Translations under genes and position numbers: made by a program
Notes under the pieces: model-generated
The model's input: the letters and a program-made list of their open reading frames with translations, nothing else
Told to the model about the DNA's origin: nothing
The model's database searches: none
Part shown: one piece after another, positions 31,770 through 44,536 of the stretch
Position numbering within the stretch: the first letter of the stretch is position 1
Layout: each line of letters opens with the position of its first letter
Source of the DNA: Paragonimus westermani
Lineage: Eukaryota; Platyhelminthes; Trematoda; Plagiorchiida; Troglotrematidae
Assembly: GCA_008508345.1 (NCBI GenBank)
Contig: QNGE01001291.1
Span: 113,662-177,661, forward strand
Length of the DNA stretch: 64,000 bases
Direction of reading: 5' to 3'

Positions 31770-33135
31770 CTGATGCGAAGCATAAAATCAGATTGTTTGG
31801 GTAATATTATGAAGCCTTGACCAAAAGGTGCAAACAGTTAAACAATAAGAAAGTAGGCCCCTAGAAAATTCAACATCATTTACCCGAAAAGCCTTATCAG
31901 ATGTGGTATTCATCAGAAAAAGTAGAGAGTACTGAACAACGGATCTATCAACGTTTGGTCAAATACACGTTTTGGAACTAATTCGATGAGTTGAGTATGA
32001 CGAATATGTGTGTTCAGAGTGTTTGATGAGCAAAAACGGTAATTGAACCAGGTCTTTGATCAAGAATAATTAGGGAGTAACAATGGTTGTACTTCCAAAG
32101 TGTTGAATTAAGGTTGTAGGCCAAACATAGACACATGTATATAAATGCATGTACATTCAATCTAGAGTCGTGCCCAAGGGAGCTTCTGGCTCCAGTTGCC
32201 ACTAGTACTGTCAGTAGTTCAAGGAATAACAGCGTGAAAATTAAGTTGAACATGTACAAAAAAAATTAATGTGGCAACTGGAAAGTTTAAGAAAGATCCA
32301 TGGAACTTGAAGATGTGGGCGTGCCACTGAATACAGTAAGGTAGCATGTTCAAAAGCGGTTCAAACCGATCAATCGGTTGATCACATAGCCCTGAACATG
32401 GAGGGCAATAAGTCTTGACCTCTCTCAACACAGAGGACAAGACATTCACATCCCTTAATCACATCGTTTGTTGGCCACTTTCAAAATTGTTCCAAATGTT
32501 AACAACCAGAATGCACGACGAGGCAGACATCCTGTTTGTATACGGAGTGTATGACCTAATCGAAGCAAAGTGCGTCTTGATTACCTCGTTTGCCGATAGC
32601 GAACTAGGAGAATTCCAGAACACACTGACAGACAGTCACTTTGTCTACGCTCAGATGGTATGGGCCAAATGGTAAACACAGCCATGATAGCATACAGATT
32701 GACCAAATCTTCTACCCAAATCACCAAATGAAGCGCACACGTACACTGTCAACCTTTCGAATGGTAGGCAACCCGATGTTTTTGCGGTGCTACAAACGGA
32801 GAGGATTTGAGAAAGCACCTTGGGTCTTCGCCATTCCTTGTTGCGGGCTAACGAGAAGATGGGCCAGGTAGGTAAAGTGCTCACATAACTGTTAGGTGGT
32901 TTGTCCAAAAGAACAAAAAAAAGGTCAGGGTCAACGTGACACGACAGAACTCCAAAAATACGAAGCGTACTCCATATACACCAATCTTATGGTTCAGACG
33001 TATCAACGTGGCATGCATGTTGCCTACAGAAAAAGTGATATCGGCTTTGAATTCAATATCGGCAAGCTAATTGTCTGAACGAGGTAGGCAAAAAAGGGGG
33101 GGAAATCTGTTGAAAAAGACCTGTTCCAGACGTAC
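31770..33135 (-). other. Intron, nothing else recognised
   Basis: Short open frames are present on both strands but none shows domain similarity. Confidence 0.5.
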
Positions 33136-33480
33136 CAGTGCATTTGTCACGCGCGCTTCGCACTGGGTCAGACACCAGCCAACGCTCAACTGGCCGTTTG
33201 TGTGCCATTTGATGTACGGATCCCGAAGCACCTGTACAAGAGCGGCTTTATCAAGAACGACCTGATCGTTCACTGACTGTGTCCACCCCATGGGTTCCAT
33301 TTGCCCAGGCCCAGTTTCCGCCAGCTTTACTCGCAGCGCTTGGTCCTTCAGCAGTTCCGTTTCCAACTGACGCAACCAAAGATCTATGTCCCGCTCCAAA
33401 CTTTTCATATCCCATAAGCAACTTGGAACGCGTACATCCTGTTTAATCTGCAATCCCAACAAATGTATTTGCTGTTCCAT
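33136..33480 (-). CDS. MACF1: Spectraplakin exon: spectrin-repeat segment
   Basis: The acceptor CTTATTTTCCAG precedes 115 codons in phase 0. The peptide is helical, with heptad and Trp spacing (QQIHLLGLQIKQD, LWDMKSLERDIDLWLRQLE, LTQCEARVTNAL). The donor chosen is CTG|GTACGT. A second donor, CAG|GTCTTT, lies 15 nt further on (end at 33121), adds five residues and also keeps phase 0; it is weaker at +3 to +6. The exon length is a multiple of three either way. Confidence 0.85.
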
Positions 33481-35527
33481 CTGGAAAATAAGCAGATCAA
33501 AAATGTCAAACGGCGAAAAGGTCCGTAGTCTATGAATGAGGTGCAGAAAATGAATCATCGATGTTGTACACATGGACAGCGAAAATAACGTCGCAAATCT
33601 AGAAAGCCACAGGCTGAATTGTAAATATTACCTGAGCAAGTCGTTATAAACCGGTGAACAAAAAATGTAGAGGAGTGATCAGTGACGCTCAATGAGTACG
33701 GATCGAAGGTAAAGAGTACGTGCCTAGAGTCCGTGATTCGTCTGTTACCCCCATGCACACAATCGCATTTCTGCATCCACCGTCTAGGTGACCTTCTCTT
33801 GGCCCAGGTGTTTCTTCAAACTGGCAATTTCTACACGGGTCTGCAAGTTTCTTACAGCCTCTCCCGATAGCACAATTTGAGTACCCACAGGGCGGGATAA
33901 AAAACGTCCAACGTAGTCCATATGATTTTTTGTCAAAAAGAATCGTTTTTGTCCCCGTGAGTTGATCAAAATTGATTGAAGGACATTGTGTTGACACTTC
34001 TGAGCACTGTTGGTAAGTTTCACATGTGTGTTTCACATGTGTAAAAAGTGTTCACTATCCAACTGTTCTAGGATTCACTTGATCGGTATGGTATAAAGGA
34101 TGTTTTGGGTGTCAGGTGATAGGTTAACCCAGAGAAGGTAATAGACATTTAGGACGATCTGAGCACCCGAACAAAACTGTACAAGTGAGCGCTGTCATTT
34201 AATTAATTCTTTCTGTCTGGACAATATACCTTTGAACAGGGTGGAATCCAGCGCTCAACACTCACTGTCCATATACGCAAATGCATGCTTGCGAGCGAAA
34301 CTGATGGACAAAGTTCGGTTGTATCGGGTAGCCGGCTCGGTCGCGACAGGTGGCACAACATGGCTCGTGCACTCAATTCGTGCTATCATCTCCAATTATC
34401 GATCGTTTTTGTTAGATTCAATTAAACTGAGACTCAAATGAGCATGCCTTAGCTATCACCGCTCTGCCTGAGTGGACAACCATACCCCGAGTACCTTACA
34501 GAACTGGAAACAAAATGAGCAAAATAATCAGTGTAAATCTGTTCTGTAAGGAACAGCTATCATTGTAAGACAGTTTTAACTCTAGGTCGGCTAGACCACT
34601 ATCATTTTAAAACGCCGGTCACAGTAAGCAGATTTTGCAGAATATTTCTGTAGATAAAGCGAGGAACTCCATCAAGTTGAGCAGAAAGTGGCTCATACAC
34701 TGAGTGGATTGTCACCACCTTGCATTGCAAGAATGTCCATGCCGTCGCTGAATCATACATACACGGTCCCCCAGTTAAACTGCCACAGCGAAATCGTGAT
34801 TCAACAGCCCGCTCTGTACATCCCAACTGTTCATGTAGTCGGCCAGTACCACGGGGCAGTGGATATCAGCCGGAATACAAATTAAAGGAAGGCGTAACGA
34901 GTGGCGAGTGTCAGCCATGCTCATCTCATTTTGGGTCCGAGTCAGCTAACCGATGCAACTGATGTGTCCAGTTTTTGTCCGACAGTATATTTGGAATAAA
35001 TGCTCTTACGGCAAATCCACCTAGCTTGAACCACGGGCAGTGCGGCAAAGAAAGAGTAGCTCACCGTTGCCAGTTGGTATTATGTCTGACAGGTTATGGT
35101 CAGCACGCACAGCATGATAGAACTGTGATGGTTCTGATACCATACAGAAGGACATGTGTTAAGTTAAGTGAGAGAGGTTGATAGTCAAGATAGACTGAGC
35201 ACCTGACATCGAAGTATAAGCAAGAACAAGCACAGCTACTTATCGTTAACTTCGAAAAGAAATTTACACAGCCTCATTCGAAGAAAGGGCAAACGGCGAA
35301 ACGAAAATTTAAGTAACGAAAACAAAAAAGGGAGAAATTCAGAGCAAGCTGCCCGTCAAATGTGGGGTGTTACATGATTAACAGCAATGGACAGTTTGCA
35401 AGTCCTTCTTCGAGGGTAGCAAACTTTAATAATTCCAAGGCATAGGAGTACTATCACAGTTGATGTTCATGCATCAAGACAGAAAAACGTTTTTCGTAGT
35501 GAAACAACCGTCAGAAGGCGACAACAA
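33481..35527 (-). other. First part of a 5.3-kb intron
   Basis: A minus-strand frame at 33784-34023 ends in an amphipathic stretch (EAVRNLQTRVEIASLKKHL). It has no acceptor or donor that fits, so I do not call it an exon. Nothing else is recognised here. Confidence 0.4.
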
Positions 35528-37560
35528 TCAATGCCAGTTTCCTCCCAAATATATGTCGTAGGTTTTCAGGGAACCTAGAATGATCAGTAGACTTGCATCA
35601 GTGACTGCGTAGGAGAGCAGTCCCAGTCGAGTAATCGCGTTGAAAGAAGATGCCACAGGTGAATGGGAAATAGAGTCCACGTCACAGCCCATGGTATGGA
35701 AAGCCGACTGACTGTGTAGCCGAGATCGTGCAACCTCTTCACCAGGTTCTTGACCACCCGGTTGTGCTGAGCACAACACACGTCGTAGGTAGTTCGTCAC
35801 AATTGGAAAACATTAGCAAGGTTGTCTGGCTGACTGCAGTTGTCACGACAGAGGGCTGAGTGGTCATCTTGGTCACTTCGAGAATTCTTGACCTTAGTCC
35901 AAGGAAGACCGTGTCGCAATTAGATGGCAGGAACAAAAATCCTGGGTTTAACAGCCAACGATTGGAGAATAAAAAGCGAGAAACTTCTTGACGATGACAG
36001 TCGTCTAGCATACGATAACGCTAATCCATCCACGCCACATGGGTCTCCTTGTTCATCACTAACACACTCTGAATGCGTGTCGGGGGCTTGACGTCCATCA
36101 TGATAGGGCCAAACGAATCATCTTTGATCGCCTTCCCCGAAACTGGACATTAAGTGGAAAGAAATCTCGCAACTCATGATTTGCGCAGGATGGGAGTGGT
36201 GGTGGATAAACTTGCGGCCTGACCAAATTGGGATAGAATGTAGCTGGTTGGCGTGTCTTTGGGAAGACAGCCACTGACGAACAAACTGGCTGATTGTGTA
36301 GTTCATACCTTTGCGTGTACTTCAGTGGACTCGGCCCAAAACTAGCAAGTGATTTATCTTGGGAACCAGAAACTGTTTAAGAAGGTAGAGGTGCTGACGG
36401 GGATTCAGGACAGTTTTCGTTGTTTCACCCAACCTCGTACGAGGCTGCAGTAGGTAACTGGTAAGTGCTTTAACTTTCCAGGTGAACGGGATACCGCAAT
36501 AAATCACCGTGTCAGAAGCGCTTAGTAAGTGGACAACGCCTGGGCGAAAATTCATAGACTCGTCAGTTATAGCGGTTGGGTTGTGATTATGGTCATCAGA
36601 GGTGACTATGAGTTAGTCTTCCATGTGTTGGTTTTCAATACGGATAGCTCCAGAACACCAGCGGCTACTGCAAGCCTCCCAGAAAGACGCGTCAGATTCT
36701 CAGTCAGCAGAACCAAATCGTCGGTGTAGGCGAAACCGCTGACCAGTGCATCGAGGAAATGGTAACCCGGCTCCGATCGAGGTACAGCCGTGATGAACAG
36801 CGGCAGCAACAGTGGATCACTCTGTAGAACAACAAGCTTGGACCGGAAGACGTAGCCTTTGAGTGTGGCAGAAGCGTTCCTATAGGACTCAGTAATTTAA
36901 TGTGTTAGGGGTGGAGGGGCATCGAAAGCTTGGGCTGATCTGACAACAGAATCCTACGAGGTTGAGTCAAACATCTTGGACATGTCAACAAAGGCTGCAC
37001 ATGGGCTGGAAAGGCGTAATGCATGTGTTCTGGGGCAGTGCACAAAGTACTGAAGTTGTCTCGAGGCAACCACCACCTTATGGGGATGCGGATTGAAAAG
37101 TGGGCAGTTGCGAATGTATACTCCAACGATCAGCCAATATTTTGTGGAAGAAACGTACCAATGTTGAATACATGGTGATAGATCTCGGTTCGCTGGAAGA
37201 GGATGGGTTATTCACTTTCAGAGCAAGCGTGATGCAGGAGCGGCACAGATGAACTGGACAATCTTGAATTATCAGGAAGAGGCTGAGAAGTCCGGCTGAA
37301 GCATCAGATTTCATATACTTCAAATAATTGAGCAACAGCCTGTTTGAACCAGGAGCGGTACTTTCTTTGCTCTTCAGAGTGTGGAAAACTTCCTCTCCAG
37401 TGATCGGGTCGAACAAGAACTAGTCCAGGACAGTACGTAATACTGTGCCATCAGTGTGCGGATGAGCCGATAATGCCGGGAGGTCGCGGTTCATCTTGTA
37501 GGCAGCTCTCCAGTTTCCAGGGAAGGCTGCAAACGCAGCATTCGTTTTTACTGGTGGTAC
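35528..37560 (-). mobile_element. R2-clade LINE remnant (RT and restriction-like endonuclease)
   Basis: Successive broken minus-strand frames follow the R2 order. Upstream of the RT is WRAAYKMNRDLPAL. Early RT reads FDPITGEEVFHTLKSK then STAPGSNRLLLNYLKYM, followed by RSITMYSTLVRFFHKILADR. Motif A is AFVDMSKMFDSTS and motif C is GFAYTDDLVLLTEN. The thumb reads YCGIPFTWKVKALTSYL, NPRQHLYLLKQFLVPKINHL and LVLGRVH, then FVRQWLSSQRHANQLHSIPI. The C-terminal part has NLVKRLHDLGYTVSR, the H..VV..L...L...G..V pattern that leads into the R2 restriction-like nuclease. At least four frame breaks are present. Confidence 0.75.
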
Positions 37561-38775
37561 AGGGTTTGAATCACAGCGTAATTAGCTTTTCCTACCTACT
37601 ACCTGGTCGTATAAGTTTTTGTAGCGACACGAACACACCGCCGAGTGACTAGCCGAAAGACGTGTGGAAAGCTTGTGAGGCGTGCAAGTTTAGCAGTGAA
37701 TCTGCCTGTACCACTGTGAAAGTGCTTGTATGAAGGCTGCGGGCAATTGCTAACAATTCATCGCTATGTAAGAAAGCTTCGTTATGGGGCTCCAGTTGGG
37801 TTGTTGATGATTTTGTGAAAGAGGAAAACCACTTAGAGTGCTCAGCAACTTAGGATTCAATATCTTAAGTCATTTTGTTGATCGGCTGTATAATCAAAAT
37901 TCCAACCCAAACAAGCAGCAGTCCGTGAAGTGTTTGCTTATAAACCGTCTTTTCTTATCCAACGGACGCGTTCTACCGGTGTCCAACGTTTATACACTTG
38001 CAACAAGTGTTAATGGGATGTTCCACCTTGACTACCTTCAACACTGCTAGTCCCTGAACTAGCTGTTCCATCTTGGTCTAACAAACTGGATATCCGCCAT
38101 TGCAAGTACGCAAAAATGCAGTCAATTTGAGGCACTTCTGCACTGCCTAATTTTATTATTTAATCGTGTAAGTCACGTAATTTTCAGGCAAAGTAATTTG
38201 ATGCTCAATTAATGTTGTTTTTTCACAATTCGAACGTATTCCTAAATACAGAGGGTGGTGATTATGGGGGAATTGCGACTACCACCTCAAAATCTGGTTG
38301 ATACAGCACACTCGCTAGACCACAGAGTAAAGTTCATTCTACATCAAATCCCAATACACATTACGCTGATGAATCAAATGAACCGACAATATGATCCAAA
38401 CAACTTCAACCACGTTCAGGCTTGAACAACTCTAGTTAGGACTTTAGTACGCATGTAGTGATCAGTAACAAGCACTAAAAGTTCAAGACGATGTGAAAGC
38501 TGCGATCAGCTGTGAATGGTATTCAGTCTATGCCAGTCAACAACAAAAAAATCTTTCGCTACTTACCGGTAAACAAATATATTTATCAAGTTGTTAGTGA
38601 AGCAACTGACAGATTAATACATTTCAAGGTCAGTGAGTTGGCCATCTAGTCTACGGAAAAAAGCAATCTACCTACCAACTGATGAGGCGAACTGCTGCCA
38701 TAAAACAATTATTCAAAAGAAGATTTCCTCAACGTCCAAATAAAACATTGGGTATTCAGTCAATCACCCAGATAC
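37561..38775 (-). other. End of the 5.3-kb intron
   Basis: Nothing is recognised apart from A/T-rich intron sequence. Confidence 0.45.
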
Positions 38776-39219
38776 CTGGTGCCATTGGGTGAGAACAGAT
38801 CGATGTTGGTGTTGAATGGCCGGACGGGCTTTCTCATGACATTGCCCGTAGACAACGTTGAGTTCAGTGCGCTTATTCGAAAAAGAAGGCCTCTTGATCA
38901 GAAGCTGTTCAACCAGTGAATTGTAGGACAACCAAGCATCACGAGTGAGTTGGCTGTGGCGAACATGGAGGTATTCATAGAGGTCCACATACTTTTGCAA
39001 CGCTTCTGGATCGTGTGTGTTAGCCAACGAGAACAACGGTGGAGTGTGACCGATCAGGGACACGGGTTGCTGTAGTTCGCATGACGTTCCAGAATCCAGT
39101 GGGGACGAAGATGGGGATGTTAGCAGGGTACCAGACTGAAAATGGTTTGACGCCTCACTCAGCCACTTGGTTAACGTGCAGTGGGTCAGACGAAGTCGTG
39201 TTGCCACATTCAGTGCATT
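38776..39219 (-). CDS. MACF1: Spectraplakin exon: spectrin-repeat segment
   Basis: This exon has 148 codons in phase 0-0, with acceptor CCATCCACTCAG and donor CAG|GTATCT. It begins NALNVATRLRLTHCTLTKWL, the helix-A pattern with a Trp-Leu pair. A Ser/Thr/Pro loop follows. It ends with a second helix (DPEALQKYVDLYEYL) and a basic stretch up to LTQWHQ. Together with the preceding exon (ending LRGQILE) it completes a helix C-A junction. Confidence 0.85.
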
Positions 39220-39877
39220 CTGAGTGGATGGAGGTGAATGAAAGCATACTCAAATAAAAGATAATCGATGAGACCATGATTCATGTTAACGTTCGTTTAA
39301 ATTAAAGTAGCTTCCTCGGTCCATCGATTTATTGTGTCGGTGTATGAAATGTCCCATCAGAAGAAGTACCCTGAAGATCGTAGAAACGGTTATCAGATGT
39401 TGTCGTTCCATGATGCCTATCGTCCAAACTGTACAGCACTAGCGTACCAAACCATAGGGATACTTCTTCAGAAAGAACACCGTGCACTACTTTGATCGCG
39501 ACCCAGACGGTGAGTCAGAATTCGGGTGGAGTACACAACCACAGAGGACTACAGGCTTCGACGACCACAATGGCATGCAGTCCTTAGAACAGCAACGAGC
39601 ACACATAAAACAGCATTTATAAGCAGTCTATTGGAGGAGGCATGACTTACCGTCTGGAGAGCGTTCGCCTACACAATAACTCAGATGCTACCAAGTATGA
39701 GACGATTATCAGACCAAAATCCGGATGTGCCTCTCACAGTGAATATCAAAAATTCTAATATTCATTTATGATCTTTTAATTCCAGTGTTGCTTCTGTAAA
39801 TATAAGAGAGTAAATTGGATACCGTAAAATACTTACTGGCATTACTGGAACCACGTTGTAAATACAGAACAACCTAC

Positions 39878-40033
39878 CTCAAGAATCTGGCCGCGCAAGT
39901 CACATGCGGTGCGGAAGCGTAGAAGTCTGTCATGAATCGAGCTCGGGAGGGTAACTGGTCTGTTAGCAGTGCTTGAACTCACGTCGTCCAGACCCCACAA
40001 ACTGAGCCTCACTTGTAGAGCCTCCTCAAGAAC
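39878..40033 (-). CDS. MACF1: Spectraplakin exon: short spectrin-repeat segment
   Basis: This exon has 52 codons in phase 0-0. The acceptor is the pyrimidine-rich tract ending CTTTTAAG; the donor is GAG|GTAGGT. It starts VLEEALQVRLSLWGLDDVSS and ends RLLRFRTACDLRGQILE. It has no ATG and is found only by its splice sites and fit between the neighbours: CDLRGQILE joins NALNVATRL as one helix. Confidence 0.8.
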
Positions 40034-40707
40034 CTTAAAAGCGGATTAGAAAAAATCTGACAATAACACAGAAGGCCTTGAGCGATGAAAGAATAACTGT
40101 TACTCGGTCACAGGGCGCACGTATATGTCACTCACACGGAGTAATCGTGACTAAACTAACAACCAACTGTGTATTTTGAGAGTTGTATTCACTCGTTGTA
40201 CCCTTGGGGTGAGGATCATACAGTGCTCAGTTTAGCATACTGTTGCATTTCGTTGTAATAATTCCTCGACAGGAACATATAACAAACACGATTCATCGCA
40301 GAAACATGAGAGAATACGTGAGACGTATCTAGAGTTAACAAACTGCATGCAGTCGCTCAATGTTGGGAGACTTCGTATGAAATCTTCCGGCCTGAGTATA
40401 TCGAAAGTTGTTTGTGTGCTGCCATTTAGTTTCCTAGTTTGATGTTAAACGTGAAAGTGTGAACAGTTAGAAACATTTCTGCCCAAAACAAAGTATAGAA
40501 CTAAAATATGCAAAACTACATTTCAAACAAAGGAAAAGAAAAGTGAGAGGTCATGACGAGCATATTCGGCCGTTTCTGAAGGTCGACCTCAAAGTCGATC
40601 AAGATGTACTGGTGTTTTAAGGATGGCTTGATATCGTCGCCAAGCTGACCGACATCGCATCAGACTGTGATCCCAAATACTTGCTTACATAAGGCAGACT
40701 GATATCT

Positions 40708-41461
40708 ACGGCCAACAGTCACCGTAAATCACGAATACGAAGATGCGTTCGATTCGGAGGATCGACCTACACTTTTAGAGTCGCTCAAACACAGGGGTAT
40801 ACCGACCAAGTGTGTGAACATACTCACTTCAACTCAGGCTAACTTGCACGGTGAACTGTCGGACAGTTTCAGAACCATGAGCAGAGTACGTCAACGCTGT
40901 CCACTCTCACCGTTCTTGTTCAATTTCGTCATAAAAGGGATAATGGAAGATTGTCTCCGGCAATCATAAGATACCAACCCGGAGAAAGAATGAATGATCT
41001 CGACTATGCTGACAACAAGGGGCTGCCGTACAATCAACACAAACAATGCTAGACGCAATTTCACGTTCTGCTAATCGCTTCCGAATGCGCTTTGCAGCAT
41101 CAAGATTCAAAGTGCTTCTACAAGATTGCTGTGATCATGCAGATTTGATGCTGCATAATAAAGTCATGGTGGCTGTTGACCGATTTGTGTACCTGGGAAG
41201 CTGCATCCGCAGCGGTGGTGGAGGTAGAGGGAATCAAACAGAAGCGCGTATCTCTGAGGTTACAGCGGTAATCGCTAATCTGGGGGCACCCATGACGACA
41301 GACAGATATCTCTCTCAGGCTTAAGGGTCGCGTAACGGTCAGGCACCAGTGAGAGCTGTACTACTTTACGGCAACGAAACATGACCGCCCAGGGTAGATG
41401 TAAACCGTCTCCAGGTATTTGACGAGGTTTGGTTATTCAAAGAGGTTTTACACTGGACAGA
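40708..41461 (+). mobile_element. Second copy of the LINE RT fragment
   Basis: It matches 16479-17232 without indels and at about 99%. It contains the same RT blocks (PLSPFLFNFV, VDRFVYLGSCIRSGG). Neither the LINE 3' UTR nor the upstream part is present, so this is an internal fragment. It is antisense to the host gene, in the intron between the 39.9-kb and 41.6-kb exons. Confidence 0.9.
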
Positions 41462-41590
41462 AGAGGAGTAGTCACAGTTAAAGAACAATATATACCTAAG
41501 TTCAGTTCAGGGTTATTAGTTTCGAAAATGTGCTCACACTTACAATGTCAGATAGACAAACAAGCAGTCAGCATGAAACAATCCACCAAC

Positions 41591-41906
41591 CTGAAGTTCT
41601 TCGTGAATCGAATGAACGAAGGCCTCATCTCCGTAGGCACTAAGTAGGGCTTGACAATCTTCAGGATACAACCCCACACTATCCAGATCAGCATTTACAG
41701 GCAGGTAAGCAAGCGTGAATTGTCCCTGCCCTAGATCGTGAGAAGCCTGGATGACGAATGCACGGCTGACACGCACTCCACACGGTTTACTCCGGGGTGT
41801 GGAGATGCCCAAAATGGACTCAGCCGAGCCGAGCCAATCATCCAGCTTTTTGTAGGCTTCCGAATGGTTGTTTTGGTCAAGAAGTGCTTTCTCCAGGGTC
41901 AGTGCA
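41591..41906 (-). CDS. MACF1: Spectraplakin exon: spectrin repeat
   Basis: This exon has one base plus 105 codons, entering in phase 2 and leaving in phase 0. The acceptor is TGTTCACCACAG; the donor is CAG|GTTGGT. The phase-2 entry agrees with the donor of the 43.06-kb exon. Its start (ALTLEKALLDQNNHSEAYKK, then LDDWLGSAESILG) is the classical spectrin helix C to helix A transition with the conserved Trp. A connecting stretch and a third helix end in HSIHEELQ. Confidence 0.88.
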
Positions 41907-43062
41907 CTGTGGTGAACACCAAATGAGCAACATAAATCACGCGTGTGGAACAACCCAGTCAAACGTGCAACAGACAGGATCACACACGAACGCGGACGAG
42001 TTAAATAGTGAGTGCAGTGAAATTCAGACCGACTGGGAGTGTCACAACGTTATTCAGCAATCTGTGTAACAAGACTGTGAATTAGGGTTAGATAAAAAGC
42101 GTGCACAGTTATAGTATATCTGCCAATAGACTTCCGCAACGCTTTTGTAAACGAAACGTACTTGCAAAGAGTACTTGTAAGTATCTAGTGTTGAAGTTGG
42201 ACACGATCAAGAAGTGCCCAGAAACATGGGTATAGATTACAGACTAGTATGAGACTCAAGCGTTGATGAATAGTTTCCTGCAGCAGTATGAGAGCAAGAT
42301 GACGTTTGTCTGGGCTCTTACGCAAATCCTGTCATCCGTCCAACAGGCATCGCTTGAAAGGAAGTTTACCAAATTAAGTGGTGTTTGACAAACGAGACAT
42401 GTTTTAACTTTACTGCTGACACTATTGTAAATGACCATACAATGAGTTCCAAACAGATAATATAGTTAAAAAACCGGGGCAGAGAAGAAATTTCCCATAA
42501 GCAAAAAAGGCGTTGCGTGGTAATCAGGATGATTATAAATCGAGCGGTTACACGTTCAAAATCCAGACGCCTTTATCAGTCCGGAAAAGCCTACAATGTG
42601 AACTTCACATGCAGTGAGTACACTGATAGATGAAAGTTGAACGTAACATATAGGGATGGGGTTGGTCACGTCAAAGTCAACGGCGTTAAACTGAACTGAT
42701 CAACGGTAATTTCTTTTCATTGATGAAGTGGCATCTGATAACGCATTTACTGTTAACCTTTGTCTGAAAAAATTTACGTTCGTAACACACAAATGTTTTT
42801 TATCATGTAAATTTGACCACTGCGTTGAGCTTCCTCATGGTAATCAACGGCCACCGTTAGGCTAAAAAGTGGTTGGGAGGTATAGAAAACAGGGAGAATG
42901 TGTTCCCCAGCAGCCACAAATGATCAGCCTTGATATTCATCACCCACATCTGTTCGGTTGTTAGCGCTATTGAGTACTAGAAATGGCAGTTCTGTTAAGC
43001 AAAAAACCGCGGTTTAATTGATGTAATCGTTGGCCCACAAGGTTTCGAGAAGTAGTACCTAC
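41907..43062 (-). other. Intron, nothing recognised
   Basis: No exon or repeat could be supported in this stretch. Confidence 0.5.
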
Positions 43063-43232
43063 CGGTCGACAAATGATCGCGCACACAGTCGCCAAGCTTC
43101 ACGCAGCTCGGAAAGCATTTGGTCGAGTATTGCTCGTTCCGGATCTGTCTGGGTACATCTGTCACGCAAATAGCTTCCCAGACGTAGAACGGAACGAAAA
43201 TTATCGCTCTCGCGGGTAAGAAAACCGTGGCA
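43063..43232 (-). CDS. MACF1: Spectraplakin exon: spectrin-repeat segment
   Basis: This exon has 56 codons plus two bases, with phase 0 in and phase 2 out. The acceptor has a textbook pyrimidine tract (CTTTCTTCTTCCTTTATCAG); the donor is CG|GTAGGT. The peptide runs from CHGFLTRESDNFRSVLRLGS to LSELREAWRLCARSFVDR, a helix with the Trp typical of spectrin helix C. The completed Arg codon joins ALTLEKALL of the next exon. The real frame differs from the longest open frame over this region. Confidence 0.88.
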
Positions 43233-44166
43233 CTGATAAAGGAAGAAGAAAGACGGAAACCGAATATTGTGGAGTGCATGTGGATGGTGAAGTTCAAGTT
43301 AGTGTATTGCCAATTAGCCTGCATGAGGTAAAACGCCTCATTTATAAACCGAAAAGAATCCCTGTTGTCACCATCGATGAATAAGCGGTAGCGTTCCGGT
43401 CAATTAATTACTGCACGGTGGTCTAGATTCCAACCTGAACATAATTTCAATGGTCTATGGTGAGAGTCCCGGGTTGTCGGTTGCATTACGTGGTTTACTC
43501 GGAGAGAAGACAAATGCATACAGGAAAACGAAGGAATTCTTCTGAATGCAGAGCGATGGCCGAAACGTAAACAGTAGTTTAAAAACGGAACCTATCATTT
43601 GCATGACCCACGTAGCCAAACATAATGAGTAAGTAGCGACCAGACAAAAAATGGATCAAGTGTTTCCTCCTATACAGTGAGTGCTAGTGCAACGAACGTC
43701 AAAATGATGACCTCGTCATAACGAAATCTCTTCGGGTCACAAAACGTGATGACGAAGCGGATGTTGTTTTCACCGTAACGAAAAAACCAACCAACTCAGA
43801 GTACATTTGTTTTTAGTAGTGTACTGGATGAGTCACAACTCAGCCAATCGGTTACCACCAACAGATGTACAGACGAGTGAAAGAACACGGCATAACCCAC
43901 TGCATTATGAGTTTCGGCGGGTATACTTGGTTCAGTTCATCCTGTGCACCAGTTGTAAGCACTGTCAGGATGAAGACAGTGGGGCAGCTGAGGTGAACAG
44001 CTGGATGTCAGTTTCAATCTTACTATCGAAGTAGCCATGGAGCAAACTAACTTCGTCACATTGCTTATTTCTCATAGGAACGCATTAAGTATGATGCAAA
44101 TAAGGAGAAGGAATTGTTATCTCCATTAACCACATCCAACATGACGAAATGTATGAAAACCATGCG
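43233..44166 (-). other. Intron, nothing recognised
   Basis: Neither strand shows a supported exon or repeat. Confidence 0.4.
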
Positions 44167-44536
44167 TTTATTCTGTTAAGAACGTAGCATCAACTTATTT
44201 GTAAACCATCAGAAATAGAAACGGAACTAATACAACCGCATGTACAATGATAGAAAATGCCATTAACATGCTAGTTTCATGTAACATGAACGTACTCAAC
44301 TTGGTTTTTAATAAACCAGATGAACAGTGTGATTCATACGAAAATGGAAATGATGGTGTGCGTGTAGCTAGTGGAGATGATACTGCATGAGAAAAATCGT
44401 GAAATGAATTGGGTAATTGGTAACTGTGGTGAAACGGCTGCTCTAACGAATACTTATTTCTATCTAAGCTTCCTTCATAAAGTCTTTCAACTGCACGCTT
44501 GATACTGAGCCTTTCAGTGTCGTTTGCAAACGACAC
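44167..44536 (-). CDS. Candidate open frame with C-terminal membrane helix and adjacent AATAAA
   Basis: This frame of 113 codons ends in TAA at 44195. AATAAA lies at 44172-44167 on the minus strand, 23 nt after the stop. The last 24 residues form a hydrophobic helix (for example MAFSIIVHAVVLVPFLFLM) followed by Val-Tyr-Lys, as in a tail-anchored protein. The rest is polar, Ser/His/Phe-rich and matches no family I know. It is A/T-richer than the spectraplakin exons. The frame opens inside a perfect 20-bp palindrome (44517-44536) and no good acceptor precedes it. It may be an alternative last exon, an independent small gene, a retrocopy or chance. Confidence 0.25.

Noticed and set aside
33784..34023. 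Minus-strand frame ending in an amphipathic stretch, candidate spectraplakin exon
   Set aside because: No convincing acceptor before it and no consensus donor after it; it also does not fit between the neighbouring exons in phase.
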